The notes under the pieces: model-generated | What the model saw: only the letters and a program-made list of their open reading frames with translations | Databases searched by the model: none | What the model was told of the DNA's origin: nothing | Shown here: piece after piece, positions 12,700 through 26,200 of the stretch | Layout of the letters: each line of letters begins with the position of its first letter | Position numbering within the stretch: position 1 is the first letter of the stretch | Made by a program: the position numbers and the translations under genes | Source of the DNA: Salminus brasiliensis | Lineage: Eukaryota > Chordata > Actinopteri > Characiformes > Bryconidae | Direction of reading: 5' to 3' | DNA length: 64,000 nucleotides | Assembly (NCBI RefSeq): GCF_030463535.1 | Contig: NC_132891.1 | Location: forward strand, 7,465,622-7,529,621

Positions 12700-15600
12700 A
12701 ATGCAAGGTCTTCTTCTTTCACCCAGCTGTTCTTTTAGGAGATGTGAGGGGCATTGTTTCCGGGTGGCAAAGTTTTATTCAATCATTTACAACCTTTTTC
12801 TTTTATGGCAGGCCTGTAAATAATATGATGATGCTGTGATCTGGAGTGCTGCTAGGCTAGAGTTAGCTTTTAGCATAGCACAGATACACACTTCCTGCAA
12901 AAGCACAGGAATTGTGTGAGTTTTGTCTGTGCTTTCGCTTCCTTGCACACCGCTTTCAACTAACCCTTCGTCAACGGGGTACCAGTCAAAGCTGCTGTCA
13001 CAAGGTCAAGCACAGTCTGCACTCTCCAGTGTTCCTGATGCTCATCATCACAATAAATGTGCTGCTTTCAAAAGTAAAAAATGCACCATATTTTCATGAC
13101 ATGCTTGTTACTGCACCACTCTGTTGGACTAGGGCATAAATGCTTGCGTATGTAAATTGTGAGGGAGTAAATATAACAAATCAAGACTGTTATGCAACAG
13201 TTTGGAGGTTTGACAGCCCTCTTTTACTTCTGTGGGACGTGCATTTTCTCCTCGTTCAACTACGCAAAGATGACCAGTTTCCATTCCATTAAATTTGATT
13301 GGGAAAATGTCACCCATGTTTTCTGTCTCTCTTAGGTCTTTCAAGAAGTCGAAATCTCGAAGCACATTGCATCACTGCAAAAAATAAAAACCCTGAAAAA
13401 ACCAGTGTATTGTTTGGAAAGAAAACAATTGCTCTTAGATATGTGGTGAATGTGATAGCAGGTATGAGGTATATTTTCTTCTTGCGACCTCTGACCTGCT
13501 TGCTTCATGGCCAGGAAGTTCCACCCTGGTTAGCTATTGTCCGGTGCCTTGTAGCATCCCGGCTGTCACTGACTATGGTAAATCTAAATCTCGTGTTGAA
13601 AAGCAGCTCTATATAGTAGACGCATGACGTGAGGGCTAAAATGGGCAGTGATTGCAGTACAACATTTCTCATAGCATATCTAAGTACACCTATGACAGAT
13701 CGTCCTGTTGGGTGATCCCTTGCTGCGCTGCTGAATGGCAGCGCGTTATTTAAGGTCAAGGGTAGCATCGGTGGTTGGGTGCCAATGCGGTCTGATCTCA
13801 GGGCCAGAACTCATGCGCTGTTAGCTGTGGTCAAACTGTTAAAAAGGGACTGGTAGGATGTAAGAGAACTTTTATAGATTACCTCTGCTTTCGTAGTAAT
13901 GATAGCATAAATAATGAGTAATGAGGCATAAATTATTTGATGCATAAATATTAAGTATGTGACTTTGCTTGGGCCTACAAATGCTCAGATATTGTTTTAC
14001 AAGCTTGTTTACCACCTTATTACCCTATTTTGATTTTTTTCCTTTTTCGCTCCTTTCTTTCATTGCCTGGTGTTAAGTCACCATGATGGCTTACAGAAGC
14101 CGCACAGCATAACCTAGCCTAGCTTAGCAGTGTAACAAAAAAATATAAATTTCTATACATTTCTATATATTTTTATTTACATTACCGCTGAAAAATTCAG
14201 CTCAAGACGAATGTGTAGCTGGTTCGGGATGGTCAAGGTTGTTGAAAAGCTGGTCATCCCGAGGAAAACATACCCTATTCTGGTAGACTAGCTGGTTTGG
14301 TCATGCAGGTTGACCAGCGTGGTCAAGCTTGGTCATACTGGTTGTCTAACTTGGTCAATCTCATTCAAACACAAAAATACTCCATGCTGGTCATGGGCTA
14401 AGCTGATCATCTAATGTAAACAGCTTGACCAGCTTGAGGTTTTCAGCATGGGGAGTCTGAAATAATGATACTGAATAGTGTTGTTGTCCTCTATGCATCC
14501 TCTTGGTTAGCTAGCTGTTGCCGGTCAGCATGATTAGCTTTTAGCCTGGCAGCGGCTAATTTCACTGGCTTCCTCTTATTGCTGTCTTCTCTGTGTGGTT
14601 TGTGGTTAGCTAGCTAGCTGAAGAGATTGTAGCCAGTTTGTCTAACATTAGCTTTTAGCATTTTAGCCTTTATGGCTCCAGTTTGATAGTCAGCTGATGT
14701 AGTACACTTTGTTTACAAGGGAGCAGACGATGGATGTAAAAAGGCCTGTGGTCTAGCAGTAGCTTTTGGCCTACCATGGATACTAGTTTGCTTCCCCAGC
14801 TTTTGCTTCGCCGCACGCTGTGTTCGAGCTCCCTTTCTGAGGTCACTGGAGCTGTTCCTTACAGTATAAAACAAACTACAGAATCACAGGTGATAACAAC
14901 ATTAATCAAAAGGGGGTTTCTGTGTTTTTTTTTATTTTTTTTTTTTAACCAGTTTTTTACCCCCCTAGGACAGAGCCCAGGCTGTTGAAGTGGAGTGAAC
15001 TAGGACTCCCCCACCTTCTGCCCCTTCCTGCACTGATAACGGGGTGAAAGACCCCGGGACGGCCTGCAGGGTGTCAGCTCCTTGACTGCCCTTGCTAACA
15101 GCCCTCTCTGTCAGGAAGCAGAGTGTCTATTCAGCTTTTTTCAGTCTAACATACATCCTCTAAACCGCCCCTGTTTCAGGGCATTTACTCGTATTAGTTA
15201 CCTAAACACAGTCCTATGTTATGACTATGATTTACGCTTTGAGGGTTATCTGCTGGACATCTCATGACAGACGATTGGAACCAAGAGCTTTAAAAATGAC
15301 TCAGCATCTAATTTTACTGACGCTGACTACAGTGGCATGAGCTTAACACCACTGTACTATTCTGAGCCCAGGTGCAGCGGTGGGCCCACTGTAAGGGGGG
15401 GGGGGGTAACTCCAGAGTAACTCGGACAGGAAAAATCTCGTTTTCTGTGCCATGACTGCTCAGGAAATTCAGCCATTCACAGCCACTATATACTCCCATC
15501 CTGAAAGAGGGGAGCAAGGCCAGTTTAGAGCCAAGAAGGTGGAGGCCGGGAGATACAGAAATACAAACTATTAACAATTACAATATTTCCATTTCAGACC

Positions 15601-15940
15601 ACGCAGATGTTTGTTTTTGTTGTAACCCCCCCTCCCTTTGATATTCAATAGCAGCTATTTCTCTCTTTCCTCTCTTTAAATAATGGTGGATGCAGTACAC
15701 TCTTGGACGAAAGGGAGATCCCTTTTCACCCTTTATTTAATGAAGGGTAAGCTTAATGAGCTTAATGTTCTCCTCTCTCTCAAAGATGAAAGCTTTAAGT
15801 GCTGTTTATTTTAGGGGGAGCATATTGGTGGTCTACCAGGTCTTGCATCTTTTAATAACTTTCTCCTTACGTATGAAAGTGGTTATGTTATATCTGATCT
15901 CTGCAGTAACATCTCCTAAAAAATAAATGAATTATACATA
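12700..15940. other. Intergenic, no gene recognised
   Basis: No coding exon recognised. The short open frames here lack splice context and family resemblance. The segment includes poly-T tracts and the GCTGGTCA-type repeat listed separately. Confidence 0.5.
14215..14450. repeat. Degenerate GCTGGTC/TTGACCAGC repeat
   Basis: Short motifs of the type GCTGGTC, GGTTGACCAGC and CTTGACCAGCTTG recur on both strands within about 230 bp, so the stretch can fold back on itself. It resembles a common fish fold-back repeat. Family not assigned. Confidence 0.5.
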
Positions 15941-15949
15941 GTTACACTA

Positions 15950-16140
15950 ACAATAGATATTTATGGGATCTTATCCAGAATTACTTGAATTGTGGGAAAC
16001 ACTGGAAGAATGTAGTGTTAGGAGGCATGCCCAAGGACTCTTATTGCTGTACTGTGGTGAGGGAATCAAAGCCTAGTCTGCCACAGGGTTGTTACTCACT
16101 ACACTACACTATACCAGCTACTACTTACATTACTTTTCAC
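15950..16140 (-). mobile_element. Diverged SINE-like repeat
   Basis: Contains the order CTTATCCAGAATTACTT, AAGAATGTAGTG, CCCAAGGACTCTTATTG and GAGGGAATCAAAGCC, shared with the copy at 21110-21300. The last part is a decayed reverse complement of a tRNA-like B box. It is an old copy. Confidence 0.5.
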
Positions 16141-16339
16141 TCTTTTGGTTTGGTTTCATCCCTCAAACTTAACCTCCTGATGACAGGACAGAACTCCAAA
16201 AGTGGTCCATGGTTCAACCATTTGTGGGAGACCCTTCAAAGAACCCATTTTAGCACTTAATAGTTTTTAGTTTTTTGCTAGGAGTGTTAAGTGTATTGCA
16301 CAGTAGTAATAATGGAGAACATAACATAGAGCAGGAATC

Positions 16340-16640
16340 CAAGTAGGGGGCCTCTGAGTGGCTCAGCAGTCTATTACTCAAAGCTATAAGTCCTAAGCAT
16401 TACTGCTTTGCCATCAGCAGCCGGAGTCCAAAAGAGCGCAATCGGCTGTGGGTAAATGCGTCTGATAGCTGGTGCAATGTAGCTGGTGACACAGTGCTTT
16501 CCTCCAAGCATGTCGGCCGCCCGGCAATGCTGCATCTATGGATCTGCGACAGTTTGAACAGAGGCAGTGCCTGACGTTCCTACCCTTCTAGTATCAGGAG
16601 CACTGCTAGTGCTAGGGGGAGCTACAAACGGCGAGATACG
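16340..16640 (+). mobile_element. tRNA-derived SINE, copy 1
   Basis: Starts GGCCTCTGAGTGGCTCAGCA with a near-match to the RNA polymerase III A box (16359-16369) and carries the body motif CATCAGCAGCCGGAGTC. It is related to the copy at 18935-19210 (same order of blocks). The B box is decayed. Confidence 0.6.
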
Positions 16641-16649
16641 GGTATAAAA

Positions 16650-18420
16650 AGAGCCATTTACTGCCAAACAAATGGCCAAGAACCAACTTTTGGACTCAAC
16701 ATGGATCTATAAATAGTATGAGGCACCTAGGCATATTATATATAAGCATTTATCTCAGAAATAGGAGTGGTTTTGCCTGTAAAACATTGGGTCACATTAG
16801 AAGAGATACATGTATGCATATGTACAATAAATACAGTTAAAAGGAACAAAAAATGTTGAATTCATCGTGTGAGATAGTTGGAAGAACAAAGCTTGGTCTT
16901 CCATCACCAGCTCACCTGATTTAACATCACTAAGCCTTGACTTACTAAACCAGGTGTTGGATGAGTACTACAAATAACACTATTCTACCACAAGGAGAAT
17001 TTTGGAGATGTTTTAAATAATTAAAGACATGGGTGGAAAAGCACTAGTTTTTATGTGACTGGTATTTGGGAATATTTTAATATTAGTGTTGTAAGGAGCT
17101 TTTTCATTTTAATTTTGAAAGGTGCCTACATCTTTGCACAGTACTGTACAACTATTGCCTTTACCGATGAACCCTTATTCTGTTAAACCTTGGATGTAAT
17201 CCCACACTTCACGCTTTAGTTTTTTACTCTCATCACTACATTACTGCCATAACTAAAGGTTTTCTAGACCATAAAATAGAACCCTGAGGGACACAAAATA
17301 CTCTATACCAAAACAAGTGATTCATTATAGTTTCTGATTTTACTAAATTGTGGGTTTAAGGAGTTAAAGAACCCACTTTTTAAAGACACTAGGCTAAAAC
17401 CATAGTAAAAACATAGATTCAGTTACACACACAGTAATGGCTTCATTTCTATCATCGTCCTCTGATCGTGTTTTAATGTGCGTATGTTTTAACTGCCTCA
17501 GGTTACATTGCCCCGGTGTTCTCTTCTACCGCAGTCTGTTTTTCTCTATTCTCTGGTGACTGTGTCCTTACAGTACAGAACAGAAAGCGACAGGCACTGA
17601 ATGGACAAAAGGTGTGTACTGAGTTTTCCTGAGGACATTCGAGGCCTGCCGTGACCTTTGCCCTGTCCGTCATTTTGTGCCTAAATGAATTATCTCAGTT
17701 GTCAAGGTTCTGGATGCACGCTGTAGGTCAGCGGAAATTACTGCGATATTTCGCTGCTCTTTATTTTTCTTCCCGCTCTTCTTCACACTGTGACACCAAC
17801 TGTGATTTTTTACTGTCCTCTAAATCTCAGCCATTGTTCTGAGGTGGGTAAAAATATACAAGATGTTTTCAAAGTGGGTGGGTGTTCCCCCACATGGAGG
17901 TCTTAAGTGCACAGGGGCCACAGGTCTATCAGCGTCTTTTGGGTCAGGGCGAAACAAAGGCAGAGAAATCAGTGCGTTACAGAGACTGCGAAAGGCTGAA
18001 TGTCCAGAATGCGTCTTCGAAGGTTATAAATGGATGCTTACTTTAAATCTTCACTATACGTAATATGCACTATTACGGGTTTACTACTGCAGTGATGCTC
18101 AGTGCTGGACCTAGATGATGGCCTTAGGCAGGCATAACAATTTCTTTAAACAATGAATCTCAGGTTCCCAAGTGGGGTGACTGTCTAAGTGTCAAGATCA
18201 AGAGATTGTGAGTTTGGTTCATGGCTATCTGTGTCCCTAGGAGAGCAACACTGTTCTCTCCAAGGCTGTACAGCTGTCCAATGACATTATGTTAGCTTTA
18301 TGTTTTAGTGGGTTAATAGAACAAGAATCCTTTGTGTTAAGTTGTGTTGATTTACTTTGAATGAATCTATGTTTTAATGAACAAACCTAATTACTACCTT
18401 CATTTATTCATTTTCATTTT
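16650..18420. other. Intergenic, nothing recognised
   Basis: I see no exon, RNA gene or clear repeat family in this AT-rich stretch. Confidence 0.45.
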
Positions 18421-18424
18421 CTAC

Positions 18425-18720
18425 ACAGTGGGTTTCGGAGCCTACACAGACGCTGTGCACAAAGCAGGAATAAACCTGGACAGTCCATAGCAGGGAACCA
18501 CTCACTCACTCACACCTAGGGACAATGTAGTGAAGCAAGTTTACCTACCCTGTGTGTTTTTTTTTTTTTGGGAGATGGGAGGAAACCAGAGTACTATGAG
18601 GAAGACCCATGAGAAGCACACAACAAACCACTGTCCTCACTGAGTCTGGAGGGCCCTCAAGGCCCCTGGAGCTGGGCAGCACACACTGCTTTGTCCACCA
18701 CTCTCTACATACTGACTTTT
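18425..18720 (-). mobile_element. Fish SINE-like repeat (GGGAGGAAACC type)
   Basis: Contains CACTCACTCACACCTAGGGA, GGGAGGAAACCAGAG and GCCCCTGGAGCTG in the order seen in a very common otophysan repeat. Strand is given by analogy with tRNA-derived repeats and is uncertain. The copy is diverged. Confidence 0.5.
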
Positions 18721-18934
18721 TAACCTTAAAATATTATATTAATTATAATTAAAATTAAATTAAATACAGTTGTGGGATTTTTTGTCAACTAAGCCATTGA
18801 TATACCTAAAAACAAAGGTGCTGATAGTGGTTATTTGATTAATGCCATAGAAGAACCTTGTTGGGCCCATAATGAAGATCTCTTAAAGGTTTAAAGAAGT
18901 CAGTGTAAAGGTTCTTATTTTTAAAAGTATGTTG

Positions 18935-19210
18935 GTTAAGGGGCTCTGAGTGGTGCAGTGGCCACTATGATCTGAGGATTGCTGTTCGAATCCCAGGTCA
19001 TGCTGCTTGCCATCAGTAGCCGGAGTCGGAGAGAGCACAACTGGCCTTGATGGCTTCCTCCTCATTTCACTCCTAGTGTGATGTTGGTCAGAACAGACGG
19101 CTGTTAGCTGTTGTACCAGAGCTGGGGAGCAGGCTGGCTTCACGTGTGTCGAAGGAGAGATGGGCTAGTCGTCACCCTCCTGTTGTGAGGTAATTGGCCT
19201 TCCAAATAGA
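18935..19210 (+). mobile_element. tRNA-derived SINE, copy 2
   Basis: A perfect A box match TGGTGCAGTGG lies at 18951-18961 and a B box TGTTCGAATCC at 18983-18993, with tRNA-like spacing. The body carries the AGCCGGAGTC motif and the 3' part is AT-rich. It is better preserved than copy 1 and lies about 1 kb before the dhh leader. Confidence 0.75.
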
Positions 19211-19539
19211 AAATGGGGTAGAAAAATAATTAGTTAGAACACAGCTTGGTCCCTGACTTCTCTGAGCACTCCAGCCACTGGATTTGCTGTCAAATAAACA
19301 CGAATTGGTGTGAATTAGTGATTGTATGTAATTGTGTTGTTTATTTGTGACATCACAAAACAAACAAACAAACAAACAATTCATTCAAAACAAACTCTTT
19401 TATGTAACATGACTTTTGCTCAGCATGTTTCCATGCATCCATTAGGCACTATGCATGGTTTCACTTGTGCTTGTGCATCTGCCAGTCTGACAGTTCTGCT
19501 GGGTTTAAAGGTGATCGCTCCTGCTGTTGTTTTTAATAC

Positions 19540-20203
19540 CGTCCTCGCGCCGACCCAGTGCGCTCGAGGCCCGGGCGGGCGCGTGCTCCGCCGGCGCAGG
19601 AAGGGCGGGCGTGCGCGTCCGGTCACGCGCGCGCAGTTAAAAGCGCCCGGCGTGGCAGCCGCCAGGAGAGACGGACCCTGAGACCGGCAGAGCGCGCGTG
19701 GACAGCGGTGAAGACCGGTATAGGCGGGCTGGGGGCGTCACCGCGGATGATGGGACTGGACACCTGCTGCTGGACGTTTGCCTCTTAATAGTCTCATCCT
19801 TTCACCTTGATTTTTTGGAGTCACTTAGGCTACCGTTGGACCTTCTGTGAGCCCTTCCAAGACTTCAAGGTTGCCGCTGCCGTTTCTAAGCTAAATAAGA
19901 CATGTCAAGACACGTGCGCTGTTGATGACCATCCAGCTGTATTTCACTCCAAAAAGGACACTTCCACCCCATTCTGCTGCGAACAGGCCATTTCTCCACA
20001 GTAAAGGTAGACTGACCCGCTCTGAAGCCACGCTGCGCACTTGTTCGGACGCTTCGTCGTAAATAATGACTTTTCGCTCCGGCCGCTGATTTCACTGCTC
20101 TTGCGTCGCGATATGCGCGCACACACGCTTCGTCGCCTCGACACGGCCGCGCGCGCCCGGAGCCGCGCTCGTGCCGCGCGCTCCCAGGCGTGCTGAAGGA
20201 ACG
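19540..20203 (+). promoter_or_regulatory. dhh CpG-rich promoter and 5' leader
   Basis: CpG density rises sharply here against AT-rich flanks, reaching runs such as GGGCGGGCGTGCGCGTCC, then continues into dhh exon 1. No obvious TATA box is seen. The start codon at 20204 has A at -3 and no upstream in-frame ATG in the leader. The transcription start cannot be fixed by eye. Confidence 0.6.
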
Positions 20204-23200
20204 ATGCGGTCCCCGCGCGCGGCCCGGCTAAGTCTGCTGGCGGCGTGCGCGTGCACGTGGCTGCTAGCGGCGCAGGGCTGCGGTCCGGGACCGGGCTACG
20301 GCGCGCGGCCCCGCGCGCGCAGGCTCACGCCGCTCGCGCTCCGGCAGCACGTGCCCGGCGTATCTGAGACGAACCTGGGCGCGAGCGGGCGCGCGGAAGG
20401 CAAGATCGCGCGCCACTCGGAGCGCTTCAACGAGCTCGTGTGCAACTACAACCCAGACATCGACTTCAAGGACGAGGAGAGGACCAAAGCGGACCGCCTT
20501 ATGACCAAGGTACTGTGGGTAATGGAGTTCAGGTGCTTTTCAGTTGGGGCACATACTGTGAGGATTTGATTGCATTTAGCCACAATAGTATTAGTGAACT
20601 GAAGTGGTGCTGGTGTTGGATGGTTAGTTCTGGATCAGAAACACCACTCCAACTGATCCCAAAGGTACTGGCTGGAACTCCATCACTCTACAGAATGCAG
20701 TTCCGCTGCACAGCTCAATGCTGGGGGGCTTTATAGCTCATTGGGCATAGAACGCCCCTTTATTGGCAATGCTTTCATCTTAGGTGAGCCCCCAGTTTGT
20801 GTTACAAGCTATTATCCATGTGACTAAATGTCCATGGTTCAAGCTAAATGACTCTGTGATAACAATCACAAAAGACCAGGACAAAACAAGATATACTTAA
20901 TATTCTGTCAGAAACGCTGTTCTCTGGAGATTATTGAAGCCGTGTGCCCAGTTTAACATTAACTCTGTCAGAACACTAAAGTTGATAGGGTCACCTGGAT
21001 ACTTTTAGACATATAGCGTAACTCATGCCCGAGTATTACACCTACAGTAACGAGCAGAAAGCTGTCTGAACAGCTCTAGTCCTGTGGGGCCACCGCATAG
21101 TATCACCATTTCCATTTCCAGTATTCAGCTGATGCTCTTATCCAGAGTGACTTACTGTACATTTGAATCATGTTACACAGGTAGAAGAATGTAGTGATAG
21201 GAGTCTTACCCATGGTGTAGCATAGTGCACTTGCCCAGCTAGGGAATTGAACCCCATTGTGCCACGGCAAAGGTAGTGTTGTTACCACTAGTCCTTTCCA
21301 CACCTGTTCCATCGCATTACCTAATTAACATGTTCTTTAGGAGTTGGAGTACTTCAAGCTGTGAAGGACAGTGGGACCCCAGTGGAACTTCCAGTGGAGG
21401 TACTGTCTGCAGTGGAAGTTCCAGTGGAGGTACTGTCTGCAGTGGAACTTCCAGTGGAGGTACTGTCTGCAGTGGAACTTCCAGTGGAGGTACTGTCTGC
21501 AGTGGAACTTCCAGTGGAGGTACTGTCTGCAGTGGAACTTCCAGTGGAGGTACTGCCTGCAGTGGAACTTCCAGTGGAGGTACTGTCTGCAGTGGAACTT
21601 CCAGTGGAGGTACTGTCTGCAGTGGAAGTTCCAGTGGAGGTACTGTCTGCAGTGGAAGTTCCAGTGGAGGTACTATCTGCAGTGGAACTTCCAGTGGAGG
21701 TACTGTCTGCAGTGGAAGTTCCAGTGGAGGTACTGTCTGCAGTGGAACGTCCAGTGGAGGTACTGTCTGCAGTGGAACTTCCAGTGGAGGTACTGTCTGC
21801 AGTGGAACTTCCAGTGGAGGTACTGCCTGCAGTGGAAGTTCCAGTGGAGGTACTGTCTGCAGTGGAACTTCCAGTGGAGGTACTGTCTGCAGTGGAAGTT
21901 CCAGTGGAGGTACTGTCTGCAGTGGAACGTCCAGTGGAGGTACTGTCTGCAGTGGAACTTCCAGTGGAGGTACTGTCTGCAGTGGAACTTCCAGTGGAGG
22001 TACTGCCTGCAGTGGAACTTCCAGTGGAGGTACTGTCTGCAGTGGAACTTCCAGTGGAGGTACTGCCTGCAGTGGAACGTTTAGAGAACAGTTCCTTTAC
22101 TGATAGACGCTGGATGTGCTAAGACTGCAGACAGTACCTCCACTGGAAGTTCCACTGCAGACAGTACCTCCACTGGAAGTTCCACTGCAGACAGTACCTC
22201 CACTGGAAGTTCCACTGCAGACAGTACCTCCACTGGAAGTTCCACTGCAGACAGTTCTTAGGAGGGTTAGATTGTGTTCTTCTGAAAAGCACTAAAGCTC
22301 CAGTATGAAATACAAAGAACAGGCCCATCAGAATATTACCACAGTAATATATATATATATATTTTTAGCAAAGTCAATAATTATACAGAGAACCATGACC
22401 TTAAAAACCCCTCTGACTGTTAAAGGGGTGCTTTGCCTGGATAAATTGTTCTTTAAACAAGTAATGCCTGCTGTAAACCTTTAAATGATACAAAGAACTG
22501 AGGGAATGGGAAGAGGCACCAGTAGCCCCAGAATAACCCCTTTTGGTATTATAAAGAGCCATGTTTGTATTACAGATATGTGAGTGTGGAGAAGCTTTGC
22601 ATCAAGTAATGGTTCTCGATGGTTCAGACCTTTAAAATCTCTTACAAACAAGGTTCATTAGGGAACCAAAAGTGGTTTATTTATGGCATAACTCCAAGAA
22701 CCATCGTGGTAACAAGCTGAATTACTTAGGTCTGCTAGTGACATTTTAACTGTCCATTATAACTAAAGGTTAAATGCCTAAGCCAGTGTTTCTTTTTGAG
22801 GTGCACCTTAACCTTAATTAGGACACAGAAAAGTAAAGTGATGCTCCACAGACTTCACTGGATATTAACTAGATATTTAACTGTTCAGCTTTCACCTGTC
22901 CATGGTTTTTGTCTACTTCCCACAAAAGGGCATTAGCAAGTCTGTGCTCAGTGCACAACACTCTTTTAATCTTTAACCAAGGCCTTCAGGTGGAAAGCTA
23001 AGAACCTTTAACCTCGCCTGCGTGTTCTTTTTGTTAAAGTAAGTAGCAGATTTGGGAGATAGCCTTGTCGGCACAGCGAGTGCACAGACCACGCAATTCT
23101 ATACAGGATTAAAAAGAAACATCCATTTTTTTATTTTAATGTCAAAAATACAAGAGTAGCCATTCTACACTTTTAGGAGTAGCCCAGTGGAACAGTTAAG

Positions 23201-26200
23201 GCTTTGTCGCTTATGTCTGAAACGGGTTACCCAAGTCTTTATTGTGGCTGTGCTGTTAGTGGGAGTTGGAGAAATCTGGAGAAATCTGTGACTCACTCTG
23301 GCAACAGCTTCACAATTCCGGGCAATTAGGAAACAAGGTGTTGTGGACACAAAGCAAAGAGACCATCTGATTCATGAAATCGAGGTGGAAAGACTAGCCA
23401 AAGTGGCGCATTAATCACAGAATTAGTGGCATGTCTCACATGACATTAACCCCTTAAACAGCCTATGGGCCGCCAAGGGGCCAAAAGTGTTATTAGAAAC
23501 GTCTCTTACTAAAGAATAGCCCCACCAGTTTATACAGAAGAGGCTGTAGTTACTGAGTAATACAGCTTAGGGTCTAATAAGCCTTTATGCGTTAAGGGGT
23601 TCTGGGTGGTATTCGGATCTACTTTGACCAGATTAGGATTTACGTTTGTCTCCAGCATGGCCAGATGAGATAAGATTTTACCATTTCCATTTTTTTACTT
23701 TCATTTTTTTGGTTTCTCATCAAAATTGTCACACACATGGGAGCGAGGGAGAGAGTGAGGAAGAGAGAAGCCAAGATCTAACAATTACTCATATTACTCA
23801 TATTTCCACTTTCCTGTCTAAACCCAAACGAAAAAGAAAACGCATTCTTTTTACACTCGTATTAAATGTGGACGAGCTCTTTCTCTGACATCTCCAAATG
23901 TGGTTTGAGTGACCTGATCGTAGTCCGATTACCATCCGATCACAATGCGTCTTGGGGGTGTTTACACATTATGCAGACAAGTGAAATCCGAATGTGATCT
24001 GATTACCAAAAATGCTGTTAATGCCAAGTGTTAACAGCCTCTTAGAGACCCAGTGAGTCCCCCTCATAGAAAGAAACGACACTGGAACATTGTTTTACTG
24101 TATCCCTGCTACATAACATTGACATAATCATGCCATAAACACGTCATAGTAGCTGATTAATATCAATACACGTATCACAATATTATGTTTTGAAATGTTA
24201 TGGTATTGATATCGTATAGTATCAATTCTCAAAGACACAGTATTGATTTTTAATACTGTGGCTAATGTTGTGTTGTGTTTAAACCCTGATCGCTAGATAG
24301 CAGTGTTTTAAACTATGCCTATTTTCCTATCATTTCATTTAAAAAAGTTGTTATGTATTGCAATAAATTGAATCGAAACCTCTGTATCATTATACTATAT
24401 ACTATATATATCACCAGGTTCTTGCTAATGCTCAGCTCTAGTCATAACACTGTAACAGTGTCATTGTTACTATTACCAATAACTCATGACAGTTCATAAC
24501 AGATACTGGTAACGGCAGCTGAGTTACTATTGCTGTGTCTTAACTAGGTTGGGTCTCCAATGTCTGTTAATGGTTGAAGCATCATTATAATGCATCCAAT
24601 AAAGACGCAAAGATGCACTGCTGGTGGTTACTCCACTGCAGAGAGTCCTTTCTGTCTTGTTTAGAAGAGCCTGAAACATTAGCCAGACCTACGACATCAT
24701 CATCTGAAGTTGTTCTAAGATATGAAACATTGAATCAGTTTGATTACACATGATATGTAACCAGCTGACTCAGAGGTGCCTTTATGGTGCCCAGGCTGAG
24801 AGTTGGCGTATGTGTATGTATGCATGTGCCCTCGCCTCGTCTGCCGCTGAAAGCCACCCTTTGTGTACGTTTCGGAGGTCCTGCGGGGTCGCCTGTACAG
24901 AATTCCCGCCTCCTGAAGTAATGGCAGCGATGGAAAAGCCTCTATTGTAGTTCTAACAATGAGACGCCTCTGTTAAGCTGCACTGCGAGAAAAATGTTCC
25001 CGGGTTTGTTTTTTAGCCCCTCTTGATTTCTCACTTCTTCTGTCACATTCCCAAATGCATGCCCAAACATTCCACCAGTCTGCCCTCTCACTCGGCCTGG
25101 GCCCTGCCTTTTTCTTCTCCTCTAGCCTTTTCTCGACCCCCTGCCTCTCTCTCTTGCTCTTTCTCACAGCTTCTCAATGGTCTCAACATATACGCCAACC
25201 TAGGACGCTAGATTTCCCACAAAAAGCCACATATACTGCATTATCTGCGGCCCTGAGAAGCAAACCTCAGTCTGTACATCAAGTAGAGTAGATGCCAGCC
25301 AGTACAGACACTGTAAAAACTCAACAATTCTAAAGACGTGCATAAAAAGGCTGTGTGAAAATTGGCTTGTGGGAAAATGAAATGACCTTGGATTTACTCT
25401 CTTACAGCTGAAATGGCCAAAGAATGTTAGAGATTAGCTACAGTAGCTTTGTTCAGACTGTCAGAGGCATTTTTGGAGGGGGTGGGGTGAAGAGGGCCTT
25501 TATCAGAGCTGAATATACAGACGAACATTTGCTGGTGCCAAACAGTGAGACCAAAACATAACACAGCAAAGAGGTGTTTAGTCTTCATTCAATGACAGCA
25601 TGCCTCTGAATGGAGGAAAAAGGTGAAATCACCCTTCTCCAGAATCAATGCCTTTGGTGGCCTTTTGACTTTTTTAGGTAGGAGTTATAAGTAGGGTGGT
25701 CACTATTAGTTATATCAATCTACTGATTATTTTTACAATTGAGTAAATAACAACAATTGTCAATAAAATAGACAACTCAAAAAAACAATTGCTTGTTGCT
25801 TGCTTAGAAATACTGTACTTTTGTAGATTTACTGTAGATTTGTCAGGAGCACTTTCACTGTGACTGGAAAGGCCACCCTGAACTCATTGTTAAGTTCATA
25901 AAACCGACGCCTTTGAGACGCCTTTTGCTTTGTGACAGATTGCGTTATCATGCTGATGGTGGTCACTAGAAGATGGCTAAATTGTGGGGATGCACATGGT
26001 CAGCAACAATACTAAAATAAATATGGTTGATTGCCCTGGACTGTTAAACAAGGTGGGTGGCTCAATGAATTTATGCAGTTGGCCCCAAATTCTGACCTAC
26101 TTTATGTGCGCCTCAGCAGGCTATGTTTTTTTCTAGTCTTGAACTGTTCAGTGTAGGTAAGCCTGTGCCCACCGCAGCCTCAGCTTTGTGTACTTGGCTG

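Noticed and set aside
13299..13616. 105-residue open frame in the lmbr1l-dhh gap
   Set aside because: No recognisable domain, no codon pattern and no splice context; typical chance frame in intergenic DNA.
20171..20203. Upstream in-frame extension of dhh (PRAPRRAEG before Met)
   Set aside because: Begins with GTG, not ATG. The ATG at 20204 directly precedes a good signal peptide, as in other hedgehogs.
21276..22122. Three long overlapping open frames (237-275 residues) of perfect repeats, such as [11 protein letters not shown]
   Set aside because: They exist because a 30-bp stop-free unit is repeated. The array lies inside dhh intron 1, with no conserved start, splice context or family match.
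24130..24420. TATCG/CGATA-rich stretch resembling a palindromic mobile element
   Set aside because: Too degenerate to define ends or a family; left inside the intron note.
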